64,000 bases of DNA, taken from contig OY540816.1 of assembly GCA_961205875.1 (NCBI GenBank), positions 10,488,701 to 10,552,700 of the forward strand, given 5' to 3'. Under the pieces are notes generated by a model that was not told the DNA's origin, did not search any database, and saw only the letters and a program-made list of their open reading frames with translations. This document shows positions 50,001 through 59,879 of this stretch, one piece after another (positions within the stretch are counted from its first letter, which is position 1; every line of letters starts with the position of its first letter). Position numbers and translations under genes: made by a program. The DNA is from Sialis fuliginosa. Lineage: Eukaryota > Arthropoda > Insecta > Megaloptera > Sialidae.

Positions 50001-52869
50001 ATACTGTTAAAAAAAAGATCGTGTAGATCGAATTTTGTGTATTAAATTTTTGTGGTTAACTTTTATTTAATCTGCTATTCTTCTTCTAAATTTTTGTATT
50101 TTGTATTTTTTATGTTTTTTTTTTGTAATCTGGGGGCTGTTCGAGCTTCTTTCGTTGCCTGAGTCGTACTCAGCGTAATCATTTAACTAATCGTGAACAA
50201 GAGGTATAATTTACTTCACTAGTTTCATATTCAGTCATCTCAACCTTAATTTTTTTCAAAATTGTTACCTTTTTTATTCATATTTACGCTTTAAAAGTAT
50301 TTAAAACGCACGCGACCTACAAATTCAATGTTCAAAAAATTCCGCGCGGATCCCGCACTAAAAGTGCGGGATCCGCAGATCTCCAAAACGTGCGGGATCC
50401 CGCGGGAATGCGGGATCCCGCATTGCGGGATTGCAAACCCTAGCTGTGATAGCCAGACACTGTGTTGATTCCATAAGGAACACTAATGACCGGTATTATA
50501 AAAAAATTGCTTTCCCAGCTAACGCTATCTGATAGATGTCAAATTGTTATGAAATTGCTCGATATTTTAAAACAGTGGTAATAAATGTATATAATGCATT
50601 TTATGAGGTACACTTGGCAGCACTTATTTCAAGTCGCTGATTTCTACTTAATTCGCATGCGTCCAAGTCATTGTATGGTTGATTTCATTCGCTACATTTG
50701 TGAGTGGTTGTCATTTATATTTAATACCTAGCAGATAGCGTTAGCTGGGAGCTAATTTGCATTTGCAGCCAAGCAAATTCTTTATAATACCGGGCATACG
50801 AATGATTTATCTTTACGAGCTTGAATGAATTAAATGTTCGATTTTTTTTACTTGTCGAGGAATTGGTCTTAATATGAAAATTGCAGAAATGTAATCAAAA
50901 AAATCCAAACCGTTGTATGGAAAATTACAAAGACGAGCACCTTTATAGCCAACGGCGGATTTAGGCATGGACAACATGGGCTACTGCCCAGGGCGGCAAA
51001 ATTTTAGAGAGGGCGGCAGATTCTGGGAGAACACAACTTTTTTTAGTTAAACACTCCGATTATCAAAACGATTTTTCTACATCTTGTAAAAATTCTCTTA
51101 CGATTTCGATAGCCCTCATTTTTCAAATATTCAATATTAGCCTCTATCAATTAAACTACTGATTTCGAGTCAGCGCGCGATTTTTGTTCTGAACGAGCTG
51201 CCATCTGTGTACCAACTCATTAACTACATCCGCACATATTTGTTTACTACAACAATCGCATATTTGAAATATGCTATTGTTGAAGAAAATAGGTTATATT
51301 TTCCCTTGGTAGAGAGGTGGCAATTTGTTTTTGCCCAGAGCGGCACTTAACGTAAATCCGTCACTGTTTATAGCTACCTATAAAATACTCTAGTCTTGGA
51401 ACTGATTACAGATTCCAAATAATCATATTCGGGTGTCTTGTCATAAGATAGATATTCAATAATTCATAAATCATAATCACTTACCTCAAGCTTTGGGAAC
51501 TTTTCGCAAATGTCCAAAACTCTTACAGTTGATACTGTGTTCGTGTTGAGCGCATCCCGCAGATTCGCTTCGAGTCTTAGCGTGGCCGCTGCGTGTATCA
51601 CAACGCTAACATCACGAACCAGCATCTCCAAGGAGGCGGGAGACAGTCCTAGATTATCGGAGTGTATGTCGCCCTCGACAGCTATCATTTTCTTCAGGCG
51701 CTCGGGGTTCTCCGAACTGAGTTTTTGAAATACCTGAAAGTTGGTATAGTAATAATAATAACGTGTAAAATATTTTTAAAGTTTTATCCTTAATCAACAT
51801 TTCAGTACGGTGGAGAAGGAATATAGCTTCCTCGCAATATCAAAGATACGAAAAAAATTGTTCTCCGATTTCAAAATTATTATCCAAATAAAGTAAAGCC
51901 ATTGTTTTTACGTTGTGGTCAGTTAATATAAAGTACCTTAATAGGTATAAAAAGTAATTGTCATTGCAGATTTTTATGAGAATTTGTGAGATATAATCAT
52001 TATGTATTTATTGTTATTTTACGCGTGGTACTTTAAAAATTAATAATTTTTCAGTTGATTTTTTCTTGCGCTCAACTGAATATTTTATATTACTTTTAAA
52101 AACAAAATAATATAAGTAATGTTTATGAGTTAAATATTTACTCTTATGTAAGTTTGTAGAAATGTATGTAGTACATTAAATAATAAACATTGTTATTAGT
52201 AGTTATGTACATGTATGTATATTGTAAAATAATCATGTTTTAAATACTTATTTAGAAATGTTATGATAGTAACGCACGTTTCTGCGTATGAAAAGAATCT
52301 CTTAATTCGCTATGGTCAGTGACCACTCTACCACCTATCGGATAAAACTTGAATCCTTCAGAAGTTCCCAAACAGTCATTTGAAATTTTTAAATATAATG
52401 TAAAAATTATGTAAATAAGCAATTAAAATTATTAAATGCAATCAAGAATAAAAGAATAACCATAACGTTGTGCTGTACCAAATTGTGTCAATAATTCATC
52501 CAATTCATCTTAAAATGCAGCTGTCAAAAAAATATGGGTAAAAAATTTAAACCTAACCTCCATTAATTATAAAAATATTTATGACGGTTTTAATAGTACA
52601 TTTACATTGAACGGTAAATAGAAACATTTTCCGGATTTTTAAAAATTTTCGCTTTCAGTATGTTCAATAAGATTACTTACCGGTAGAGTGATGAAATGTT
52701 GCATGCGTGCTGAAGGACTCATTCCACGTTTACTGCGAATGAGTACGTAGATCTTGTTTAAATCCGGGAGACATCTCAGTAACTTCTCCAGTAGAACTTT
52801 GCCCATGAAACCGCTTCCACCAGTTACAAATACGCTCCGACCCGCGTACCATTCATTCAGACTGCCCAT
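35059..52869 (-). CDS. Fatty acyl-CoA reductase, complete (FAR gene 1)
   Basis: NADPH-dependent reduction of fatty acyl-CoA to fatty alcohol, normally at the ER or peroxisome membrane, for waxes, cuticle lipids or pheromone. Exons on the minus strand: 52869-52681, 51733-51485, 39687-39542, 39231-39122, 38383-38191, 36951-36712, 35827-35570 and 35188-35059; 504 residues, usual for the family, with every intron GT-AG and in phase. The N-terminal Rossmann part has YAGRSVFVTGGSGFMGKVLL (TGxxGxxG at 16-23), GDIHSDNLGLS (84 onward), VIHAAATLRLE, LYLSTAFCHCD and the active-site YTYSK (Y204, K208), then IVRPSMVIPAMREPCAGWVD. The C-terminal FAR/sterile domain has YNVTQGQVEPLTW, GRLRTNEFVHYL, MVRIQNKISMGLE and YCLKEDLSTLPRAR. 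It ends in a hydrophobic stretch (about 466-486) likely to anchor it. The ATG sits directly after a TTATAG acceptor, so a non-coding 5' exon is expected further right. Intron 2 is 11.8 kb. Confidence 0.95.
35246..35432. repeat. GC-rich hairpin repeat in FAR intron 7, full copy
   Basis: AAGCCTTAGCACTTTACAGA at the left and CTGTAAAGTGCCAAGGCTT at the right, then GCTTCGACCTTGCAAATCTA arms and an inner palindrome on AGCTGCATCAAAACGCAGC. Almost the whole 187 bp pairs with itself. Other copies: 4971-5125 and 62058-62208. Confidence 0.8.
35913..36230. mobile_element. MITE family 1, copy 4 (FAR intron 6)
   Basis: TGCCCGGTATTATAAAG start, complement end, exact TGA duplication (35910-35912 and 36231-36233). 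Confidence 0.85.
36982..37501. mobile_element. MITE family 2, copy with nested insertion (FAR intron 5)
   Basis: TGTCCGGTATTATAAAGG start and ATACCGGGCA end, flanked by GTA and TTA. It is 520 bp against about 290-340 bp for its relatives because a second element (37172-37359) is inserted. The open frame at 37080-37283 runs from the host MITE into the insert and is not a gene. Confidence 0.8.
37172..37359. mobile_element. MITE nested inside a family 2 MITE
   Basis: CATAGAGCATGG at the left is matched by CATGCTCTATG at the right. Removing it restores the GCCAC...TTTTAATACC reading seen in the uninterrupted family 2 copy at 63028 (its complementary strand). The interior is GC-rich (ACGGCGAGAGAGACGCGGTG). 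Confidence 0.65.
38518..39070. mobile_element. Harbinger-like MITE, copy B (full length, FAR intron 4)
   Basis: GGTACTGGCACCAGTTTTGG at the left and CATAACTGGTGCCAGTACT at the right. Internal words are shared with copies A, C and D. The open frame at 38989-39207 overlaps its end and FAR exon 4 and is a shadow. Confidence 0.8.
40599..41129. mobile_element. hAT-like MITE with GAACCC arrays, copy 2
   Basis: Ends CAGGGACCTGAACCTGAACC and CCGGTTCAAGTCCCTG. 8-bp flanks GTTTTACC (40591-40598) and GTTTTATC (41130-41137) differ at one base. Both ends carry many GAACCC/GAACCT/GAACCG hexamers. Confidence 0.88.
42139..43026. mobile_element. Long-TIR Tc1/mariner-type element, 888 bp
   Basis: TA-flanked, starting CAGGGTGGCGCAACGAAAAC with the complement at the other end. 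Inverted arms of about 370 bp have scattered mismatches. Between the arms, at about 42540-42690 on the minus strand, a decayed frame reads EECRQLTAKRFNK and then, past a stop, a GAQFEHLLN-like end, resembling the C terminus of mariner/IS630-type transposases (NGxHFEHL). The open frame at 42203-42403 lies within the left arm. Confidence 0.78.
43624..44188. mobile_element. TIR element with AGGCGTGTTAAAACAAAAGT ends
   Basis: AGGCGTGTTAAAACAAAAGT followed by CGCCTAATCCA at the left is matched at the right by TGGATAAGGCG and ACTTTTGTTTTAACACGACT. Target duplication and exact ends not resolved. The interior is AT-rich without coding capacity. Confidence 0.65.
45310..45600 (-). mobile_element. Fragment of the 32.7-kb retroelement-like block
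   Basis: Reverse-complement match to 33050-33420: shared TGACCTGCAAAACATTAATC, GATTTCATCGTCATAAGTA and AAACCGTTAAATATTGAACA. The conserved frame in both copies (33091-33387 on the minus strand) resembles no protein I know. Confidence 0.6.
45601..45996. mobile_element. Harbinger-like MITE, copy C (left-truncated)
   Basis: Shares AAATATAGTTTGTTTTTT, ACAAAATGATAAGTACTATG and CACCTATTGGCCGATTATCA with copies A, B and D, and ends ACTGGTGCCAGTACC before TTA. Confidence 0.65.
47198..47785. mobile_element. hAT-like MITE with GAACCC arrays, copy 3
   Basis: Ends CAGGAACTTGAACCGG and GGTTCAAGTCCCTG; exact 8-bp duplication ATTAAAAT (47190-47197 and 47786-47793). It is inverted relative to copy 2, so its hexamers read GGGTTC. 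Confidence 0.9.
49249..50442. mobile_element. hAT-like element, 1,194 bp, with GCGGGATCCCGC ends
   Basis: Ends TAGGGTTTGCAATCCCGC and GCGGGATTGCAAACCCTA; exact 8-bp duplication GCTGTGAT at 49241-49248 and 50443-50450. Clusters of CCCGCGGGAAT/GCGGGATCCCGC lie near both ends. An inner inverted repeat pairs about 49395-49530 with 49755-49890 (CCCATTTGATTA, CTCGGTTT, TATGAGT). The open frame at 49777-49962 is in the inner repeat. No transposase. Confidence 0.88.
50487..50796. mobile_element. MITE family 1, copy 5
   Basis: TGACCGGTATTATAAAA start, complement end ATACCGGGCA, flanks TAA and TAC. A few bases of the left subterminal repeat are lost compared with other copies. Confidence 0.8.
50950..51366. 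mobile_element. hAT-like MITE, 417 bp, exact target duplication
   Basis: Ends CAACGGCGGATTTAGGCATG and TTAACGTAAATCCGTCACTG; exact 8-bp duplication TTTATAGC (50942-50949 and 51367-51374). Shares CATGGGCTACTGCCCAGGGCGGCAAAATTTT with 57070-57334. Confidence 0.9.
51734..52680 (-). other. FAR gene 1 intron 1
   Basis: 947 bp, donor GTAAGT, acceptor TTTCAG. At about 51800-51890 it holds a fragment matching the retroelement tails at 1030-1130 and 31880-31980. Otherwise nothing recognised. Confidence 0.6.
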
Positions 52870-53179
52870 CTATAAAAAAAATATACGAATAAGAAAATAT
52901 ATATACAGTGTATTCCAAGTTGATTAATGCATAGGAAATTTAACATGGGGGTAAGTATTGTAGTAACCTTTGGTCAAATTTAACGATGTGTGATTGGTGC
53001 ATTTTGAAATGCCGTCAAAAAATTTAATAAAATAGTAATTAGTATTTTGTTTTCAAATTTATATCTGCCAAAAAATATTATTATTAAACTTAACCTATCC
53101 ATTAGTGAAAACCGGAATAAAATCCATTCAGTAATTATTGAAAAAAACGTGTAAAATTATATTTTCTCCCAGGAAACAA

Positions 53180-53575
53180 TTTTACAGCGTGATTTGATGA
53201 AAATCGGTCAATAGGTGTCAAATATATTATCATAGCAACTGCTTTACATTGTTTCAAAATTAACGATTCTTTCTTTTATATCTTTTGTGTCTTCTGTCAG
53301 TACTTATCATTTTGTAATCATTAACAAGTGTCCATCACTGCGTCCTCATTACTGGTTTTACTTTATCCATTACTGGAGAAAAAAACATAGACAAAATAAA
53401 AGGTAATAATTTAAAAGACAAACTATATTTGCAAACATTGGTAATTAAATTAATTAAATAAAGACTTACTTGTTTTATTAGTAACATGAGTTCATGATAA
53501 TTACAAAAAAGAAACCCGTTAATCACAAAAACAGTACACCTTACTCTTATAGCGCCCATAACTGGTGCCAGTACC
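53180..53575. mobile_element. Harbinger-like MITE, copy D (left-truncated)
   Basis: Shares the family interior with copies A-C and ends ATAACTGGTGCCAGTACC before TTA (53576-53578). The open frame at 53335-53628 crosses it. Confidence 0.65.
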
Positions 53576-54264
53576 TTATATAAGCATGTAAATAACGTAC
53601 ACATTTTAGTCACACCTTTGTAATTCATGTAAATGAATCAATCAGTTATTAAAAACAACAAAGTATATATAGATAACAGGCTACCGATTGCATAACGTAC
53701 ATAAATGCATTTTTGCGCTCGCTGAACCGTTAAATGTAATATTTGTGCGACGCGTGGTTTATTGTTGCAATATTTATGGTGAATCTTGCTCTAGGTGCAC
53801 GGAAACCTATACTTTCTTGTTGCACCTTGCGCACCTACAATGCATTTCCTGTTCTTTGCTTAGGTAACTCGATTAATATCTGTATATGCATATTACATGT
53901 ACTTACATATACAGATCTAGTTGTTGTTTAATGCAATTACTGTTTTCACATGTGAACATGACAAATTGTGTGACAAGTTATCAAATTGTTCGTTTGTATA
54001 ATGGTAATATTTTTGTAGTAGAATTAACTCACAGAAACACTCCAAAAATCCCAAGTGATGTCTATACTAATTAGGTAGTTAGCAAATAGAATAGAAATAA
54101 ACAAACAAAAATAGGAAAAAAATAAATAAATAAAACATAAAATATAGAATAACAAAAAAAAACCAACAGAAATAAAAAATAAAATAAACACAAGAAAAAA
54201 ATATATATATGTATATACACTACAGTTCAAGTCAAGGCTGAGGGGCTACGCCCGATGGCGAATA

Positions 54265-54274
<10 letters not shown>

Positions 54275-54330
<56 letters not shown>
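54275..54330. repeat. Poly(A) run of 56 bases
   Basis: Uninterrupted A tract after an A-rich stretch (54080-54220) and a GC-richer segment GTCAAGGCTGAGGGGCTACG. It may be the tail of a retroposed transcript on the + strand. Run length in an assembly is unreliable. Confidence 0.75.
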
Positions 54331-54331
<1 letters not shown>

Positions 54332-54409
54332 ACAGATAAAATAATGTTATATTATATGTATAAATAAAAATACATATAAATAGTGTGCAGTTGTTTTGAT
54401 CTTCAATTT

Positions 54410-55506
54410 TTTTTGTAAAAATCGTTATAGTTTCGCTCCGTCCGTCCGTCTATATAAATTTTATACCGATTAAGATGAAATTTTGGTATACGGACGTAGA
54501 TTGATACCCAAAAACAGAAATGATGAGATTTCACTTATCCCTTTAGATATGTCTCCTAAAATGCAACAAAAAGAGTGATATGACCTTTTCATTTTAACCT
54601 TCAGTCACGATATATTTACTTTTCAATGTCGTTATCAGAGCGTGCCCCCCCCCCCTATCATTACTAAACTATCAATTGAAAAAATCTGAAAAAATCCAGA
54701 ATGTAGTTTTTAAGGTTCCGAAGAAACCCTATTAATCTCACTTTGTCGTCCGTCCGTCCTTTTCACTCAAAGCTAAATAGCTCGTAAACTATATAAGTTA
54801 GAAACTTGAAATTTTTACTGAACATGTAAAATGACGCCCTCTAGTAAAAGATGTACAAATATATTGAAAAAATAATTTAGCCTGTAGGGGGCTAAAAGAA
54901 GTATTTTATTTTGTCCACCCTCCCTTTAGCTCGGTAACTACTGGCTCAAAAAATCTGAAAAAAATTGGTAACGAGGCTTTGGTGGGACTACCAACGATAA
55001 ATACTAAAGTCGACAATATAATTTTAAATTTTGGAATAATATGGACGGGCGTCATAGATTTTTTTATTTTGATATCTAGGCAAGTGGGGTGTCAAAATGT
55101 TGATCTCAATTAGTAGAACTTAACACTTTTTTATATTTTTTTCTAACTCAAAAATGCATGGCTCCAAACATTCCCTTATGGCACACACTCGTGTATGTAT
55201 TGCCCGAATTATTAATTAGTACTTTTACTGAAAATATTTTGGAACCCCTCCCATAGACTGAAAAGTATGCTGATATTTTTTTTAACCCTTCATTTACTAT
55301 ATATTTGCTTTTCAATGTGGTTATCAGAAAAAAAAATTCTGAGAAAATTCCAGAATATATTTTTTAATTATTACTTTCAATGAAATTATAACGAACACTA
55401 CAGCAAAAATTGTTTCTGAAACTTTTGGTATAACTCTTTTTATAAATCGTAGTGAGAACGACTACGGAACCCTATCATGTGCGAGCCCAACACGCACTTG
55501 TCCGTT
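54410..55506 (+). mobile_element. Non-LTR retroelement 3' fragment, copy 1
   Basis: Contains GGTTCCGAAGAAACCCTATT, CTTTGTCGTCCGTCCGTCC and an end ACGGAACCCTATCATGTGCG with AGCCCAACACGCACTTGTCC, a widespread lepidopteran LINE-associated 3' end. No intact frame. A related segment is at 57498-58165. Confidence 0.65.
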
Positions 55507-57069
55507 TCATTTATTATAAATAAAAATATTAAATTTAATGTTATGTAGATACATTCATTTTACCAAATAAAACGATATTAATAACTAAAATTTTTTTATA
55601 AAATACAGTAATTAAAAAATGAAAATCTTCTACCAGGCTTGATACAAATCGAAAGTGGTAGAATTTTTTTGAAAATAAACTGGTAATCATTGAAAGAGAA
55701 ATGTATGTAGGTAGATACTGCAAGTTGCATGGATGCATTTAAATATAACCTACCGGTTTTCAGTTGACTTACTTTGTTCAATTAAATCCTTTTGTATCTA
55801 CGATAATTCTGTACAATTGTGAGTACATTTAAAATTAAGTAATTTAATAATTAGTTTAATAATGTTTTATAATTATAATCATTGTTATCGAAGTGTATTA
55901 TATAAAAAAATAAATTACAACACGAACATTACATGTGTCGGTTAGACACATATAAAGACATTATTTTTTTTCAGTTTTATGTGATTAGACAAAATACTTT
56001 ATTTTCAAAATATAAAGATCGCTTATTCTTTAACAATTTATTTATTTTATTCACCAATACAATACTGAACATTTTTTGTAATTTTTGATGATTAATTGAA
56101 ATTTAGATATTAGATAGTAGTATAGTCAAATTAGATTTTGAGCGGAATTCTCTGGGAACAGCAAAATTTTTATGCCATAATATAGAGGAGACATTGTATT
56201 ATAGTTGCACCACCCGAAAGTCCTACGAGCTAAACTTTTGCTAACTCAGGGAATCGCATTCAAAGTTGGATTTTGTGCAAATATTTGTTCATTTTCCTAG
56301 CTCATAAAAATATAGATATCTCGAGAACAAAAGTAGATATCGAAAAAATGTCGCTGAATTGTTATAAAATACCCAATAATATTATTAAATAATATTAGAA
56401 CCTATACTCAAACGTTTAAGTGTCACGTTTATTTGTTTATCAAAAATCGCTGTAATTTTATTGTTTTTTCAATTCCATACTTTTTCGTTACATTATTAAG
56501 TATGAAAAAAAAAAGTTTTCTATTTAATGTAGTTTTAATCTTATCCTACGTTTAATTTCCTTTAAAAATCCATCATGGATTTTAATCTAAAAAAGTTGTG
56601 TGAACACGTATGTAAAATTAAAAAAAAAATTATTTTCAAAAACATTAAATATTTCACTAACCCGTCAAAATTTTAGGCATTTTGAAATCGCTTCTTAAAT
56701 TTTCTCTATAAGTATACGTACGTAATATCCTACTTTTTATATTTTTCATCAATAAAAATATTTAAATACAATATATTAAATAAGCGAATATTCATGTACT
56801 TACATTGAATAGTTTAAATCCAAATATATTCACGTAACAAAAAAACACACGAGATAATTAACTGCTATAATTTACAGTGGTCATTCGACGAGATATTTGT
56901 TTATATAAAACCGCAAAAATGTGCAGAGCATTGTTTAAATCACTGCCCCCACTTGTAGAAGTTCAGAGGAGGTGACAGAAATAGTCCTCACCTGTGTGCA
57001 AACATCTGTACTTACATTCAAACAATATATAGTGTACTTGAGCGTCTACTGTTTCCATTACCACGTCGG
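55507..57069. other. Intergenic, mostly nothing; TATA-like site near 56901
   Basis: No gene recognised. TTTATATAAAACCGC at 56899-56913 followed by GTGCAGAGCATTG looks like a core promoter on the + strand, but no recognisable coding exon follows; 56972-57226 is open yet overlaps a MITE. Confidence 0.35.
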
Positions 57070-57334
57070 CAGCGGCGGATTTACGTTAAGTGCCACCTTG
57101 GGCAAAAAAAAAATTGCCGCCCCTCTACCAAGGGAAAATATAACCTATTTGTTACGAATTTTTACAAGATGTAGTAACATCGTTTTGATAATCGGAGTAA
57201 TTTTTTGTATTCCTTTTTTTAGATAGTGTTATGTATTAAACTAAAAAAAATATATTATCCCAGAATCTGCCACCCCCCAAAATTTTGCCGCCCTGGGCAG
57301 TAGCCCATGTTGCCCATGCTTAAATCCGCCGCTG
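57070..57334. mobile_element. hAT-like MITE, 265 bp, relative of 50950-51366
   Basis: Ends CAGCGGCGGATTTACG and TTAAATCCGCCGCTG. 8-bp flanks CACGTCGG and CACGTTGT match at six positions. It lies in the opposite orientation to the 50950 copy. A fragment of similar style is at 60484-60550 (CAGTGGCGTATTTACCCTAG). Confidence 0.82.
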
Positions 57335-57497
57335 CACGTTGTTGATCGCGGAGGTACAAAATTGGAATTAGTTATTTTATCTAATGCCGCTAATGCTATA
57401 TTTTAAATTGTACACCAATAGGTACTCTGGTATTGGAACAACTACTTATGGAAAACGTGTTATTGTCAGATTTTTTGAAATAATATACTTAATTTTT

Positions 57498-58165
57498 AGG
57501 GTTCCGAAGAAACCCTATTAATCTCACTTTGTCGTCCGTCTGTCCGTCCTTTTCAGTCAAATCTGAAGAAGTAAAATGATGCCCTTTAGTAAAAGATGAA
57601 AACATAATTTTTCAGGGGGAGAGCTATAAGGAGCTAAAGCTATGTAAAAAATATTTTTTTCATACCACGTCAAAATGTATAACCAAACTAGAGGAATTTG
57701 ATCCTTTTTTTTCTTATTTTTTTCTAAATAAAAAATGGCGCCTGCAGAGGGCTTTAAAACAAACCCAAAAAAATGTATACCAAGACATGTGGGGTACCAA
57801 AATGTAGATCTCAATCAGTAGAATTTGATCTTTTTTTTTCTATGTCAAAAATAGCGCCTGTAGGAAGCTAAAAGCACTATTTTATTTTGTACCTTCCCCC
57901 TCTAACTCAGTAACTGTTGGCTCAAAAAATCTGAAAATTTTTTGATAACGTGGCTTGGGTGGAAATACCAATAACAAATACTAAAGTAAACAATATAATT
58001 TTAAATTTTAGAATAATAGAGAGGGGCGTCATAAAAAAAATTATTTTTATTTTCATATCTAAGCATAGTGGTGTCAAAATGTAGATTTCAATTAGTAGAA
58101 TATGACCCTATTTATATATTATTTTCTAATTCAAAAATACACATGTGGCTCCAGCTATTAGCTAA
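57498..58165 (+). mobile_element. Non-LTR retroelement 3' fragment, copy 2
   Basis: Starts AGGGTTCCGAAGAAACCCTA with CTTTGTCGTCCGTCTGTCC and parallels 54713-55150 (GGCTCAAAAAATCTGAAAA, AATACTAAAGT, GGGGCGTCATA). The 85-codon open frame at 57557-57814 (-) is a shadow. Confidence 0.65.
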
Positions 58166-59149
58166 ATGTTCAATTGTCTATGAAATTGTTTGACTCATTT
58201 TGACAGCATTTTAACGTTTAAGTAAATTTTTAAAGAATTCAAATTAAGCTATTATCAATTTTATGAAATGTTTTCAATTATTATTACAAAAAAATATAAT
58301 AATGTTCAGTAGTGTCGTTTTTTTACGCGGTAGATACGTTTAACATTCACCCAAGACCAATAAAACGCCAGGTGTTGATTGATTTACGATAGCTTTGCAT
58401 CTTTTATTATTTATCAGTGTGTCAACATTATGGCATAAACCACGTTTGAAGCTTTCGTATGTAAACATAATTATGGATGAACAATAAACAAGACTGGTGT
58501 AATAACAACTGTGTCGCAAATCGCTTCCTGTACCTTATCTCACAATTATATTTATATGCGAAAGTGGAAATAAAGAAATAAGAACACACGCAGAAATAAA
58601 TCTAATCTCCAGCATCAAGTATGGCATTACAACTTACAACAACGAAGTTTAACATTTTTAGAATATGGGCTAGGCTTACTTTTCTTTCTAAAATAAACAA
58701 AATGTGTATTAATCGATTAGATTCATTTTTTCATGATTTTTTTAATTTTAATAATGAAATATTTAACTAGAAGTACTTTTCAGGCCACTATTACACTATC
58801 AAAGAAATATGTCAAATCTTGGTTTCTGGGTGTAAGTCGCGTCGGTTTGGTCGTGTTATCAGCCAACGGTTCGTCACAGTGGACATCTTCAGGTTCTTCT
58901 AAAAGTGCACTAAAATACCCCTAAATTTGAAAAGATGATAAAATTTCTTTCAATTTTCATATCATATAAGTAAAAAAAGGATCATATTTAACCTATCGGC
59001 ACTACTTTGAAAATGAACAATTTTTTCGAAAAATTTAAGTGGTCCTTTAATTATTTCCGTGAGGGTATTTAAAGTTGACTAATTACACTGTCATATTTCT
59101 TTGATCTAAGTTATTGTTGGATATTTCACTAACAATAAGTTACCAATAA
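58166..59149. other. Intergenic; diverged copy of the 10.3-kb inverted element
   Basis: At about 58815-58915, TTTCTGGGTGTAAGTCGCGT and TCGTGTTATC...TTCGTCACAGTG match the element in the mrj 5' intron (10257-10395). Nothing else recognised. Confidence 0.45.
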
Positions 59150-59879
59150 AATAATAACTCTATGTATATAAAAAAGTAGATGTCAATTTTTGGCGATTGA
59201 AGTCTAAAAATGTATTTAGTATTAAACATTTTTCAATTCCTGCTTTTACTAAATCTCTTTTGGTTTTCTATTAGCCTACAAGCTTTAATTTTCCTCTCCT
59301 CGAATATTACGAAAGTGAAAATGTTTTTGCCATTATCACATTTTTGGTTAATATGAATTTTATACATTTTATCATTTTGGCTTCTGAACGTCTTATATTA
59401 ATATATAAAAACGTTGGTGCGTGTGTATGTGTTCTCATCACACTTAAATAAAAAACCATTAGACGTATCGAAGCCACATTCACACTATATGTTTGTTTGG
59501 TTCTCCGATAAGATAAGTTAATAGATTTTTTGGACCCGGTTTTGTCGAGATATTTAAAAAAAATTAAAATTTTTCCATCTAAAAAATACATTAAAACGTT
59601 GGGTTTTTGTATGTGATCTCATATCAGGCCTAAACCACTAGACGTATCGAAACCATATTCACACCATATGTTCATTTGGTGCTCTGTTATGTTTATCTTA
59701 TTTTTGGACCCAATAGATGGCGCTGGAGTCGAGATATTTATGGTCTGATTTTTAAACAAATTATTTTTTGGCAAAACAACGTTTGCCGTGTCTGTTGAAA
59801 CAACAATTACAACCCTCCATACGTGACAGGGAGTGAAATATTAACTCCCGTGTGAAGCCGGGACGGGTCCGCTAGTATA
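59150..59879 (+). mobile_element. Retroelement-like block with internal tandem duplication
   Basis: Ends GAAGCCGGGACGGGTCCGCT before AGTATA, a very common lepidopteran repeat terminus. Two tandem segments of about 180-190 bp (from about 59400 and 59590) share AAACGTTGG, ACTAGACGTATCGAA, CATTCACAC and GTCGAGATATTT. The open frame at 59307-59591 (-) is not supported as a gene. Confidence 0.6.

Larger units (their letters stand above)
39688..51484 (-). other. FAR gene 1 intron 2, 11.8 kb, transposon-rich
   Basis: Donor GTAAGT, acceptor TTTCAG. It holds hAT-like elements at 40599, 47198, 49249 and 50950, a long-TIR element at 42139, a TIR element at about 43624-44188, a retroelement fragment at about 45310-45600, a Harbinger-like MITE copy at about 45600-45996 and MITE family 1 at 50487. 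The stretches 39688-40590, 41138-42136, 44190-45300, 46000-47189 and 47794-49240 contain no recognised gene or delimitable repeat, apart from a hAT-style fragment near 39825-39905 and a GGCGAATTAAAAAACTATGG segment at 40550. Confidence 0.75.

Noticed and set aside
51510-51728. 72-codon open frame on the + strand
   Set aside because: Antisense shadow of FAR exon 2.
54024-54230. Phe-rich membrane-like open frame on the minus strand
   Set aside because: It is the reverse of an A-rich low-complexity stretch before the poly(A) run.
57557-57814. 85-codon open frame on the minus strand
   Set aside because: It lies antisense to a retroelement fragment that recurs at 54713-55506.
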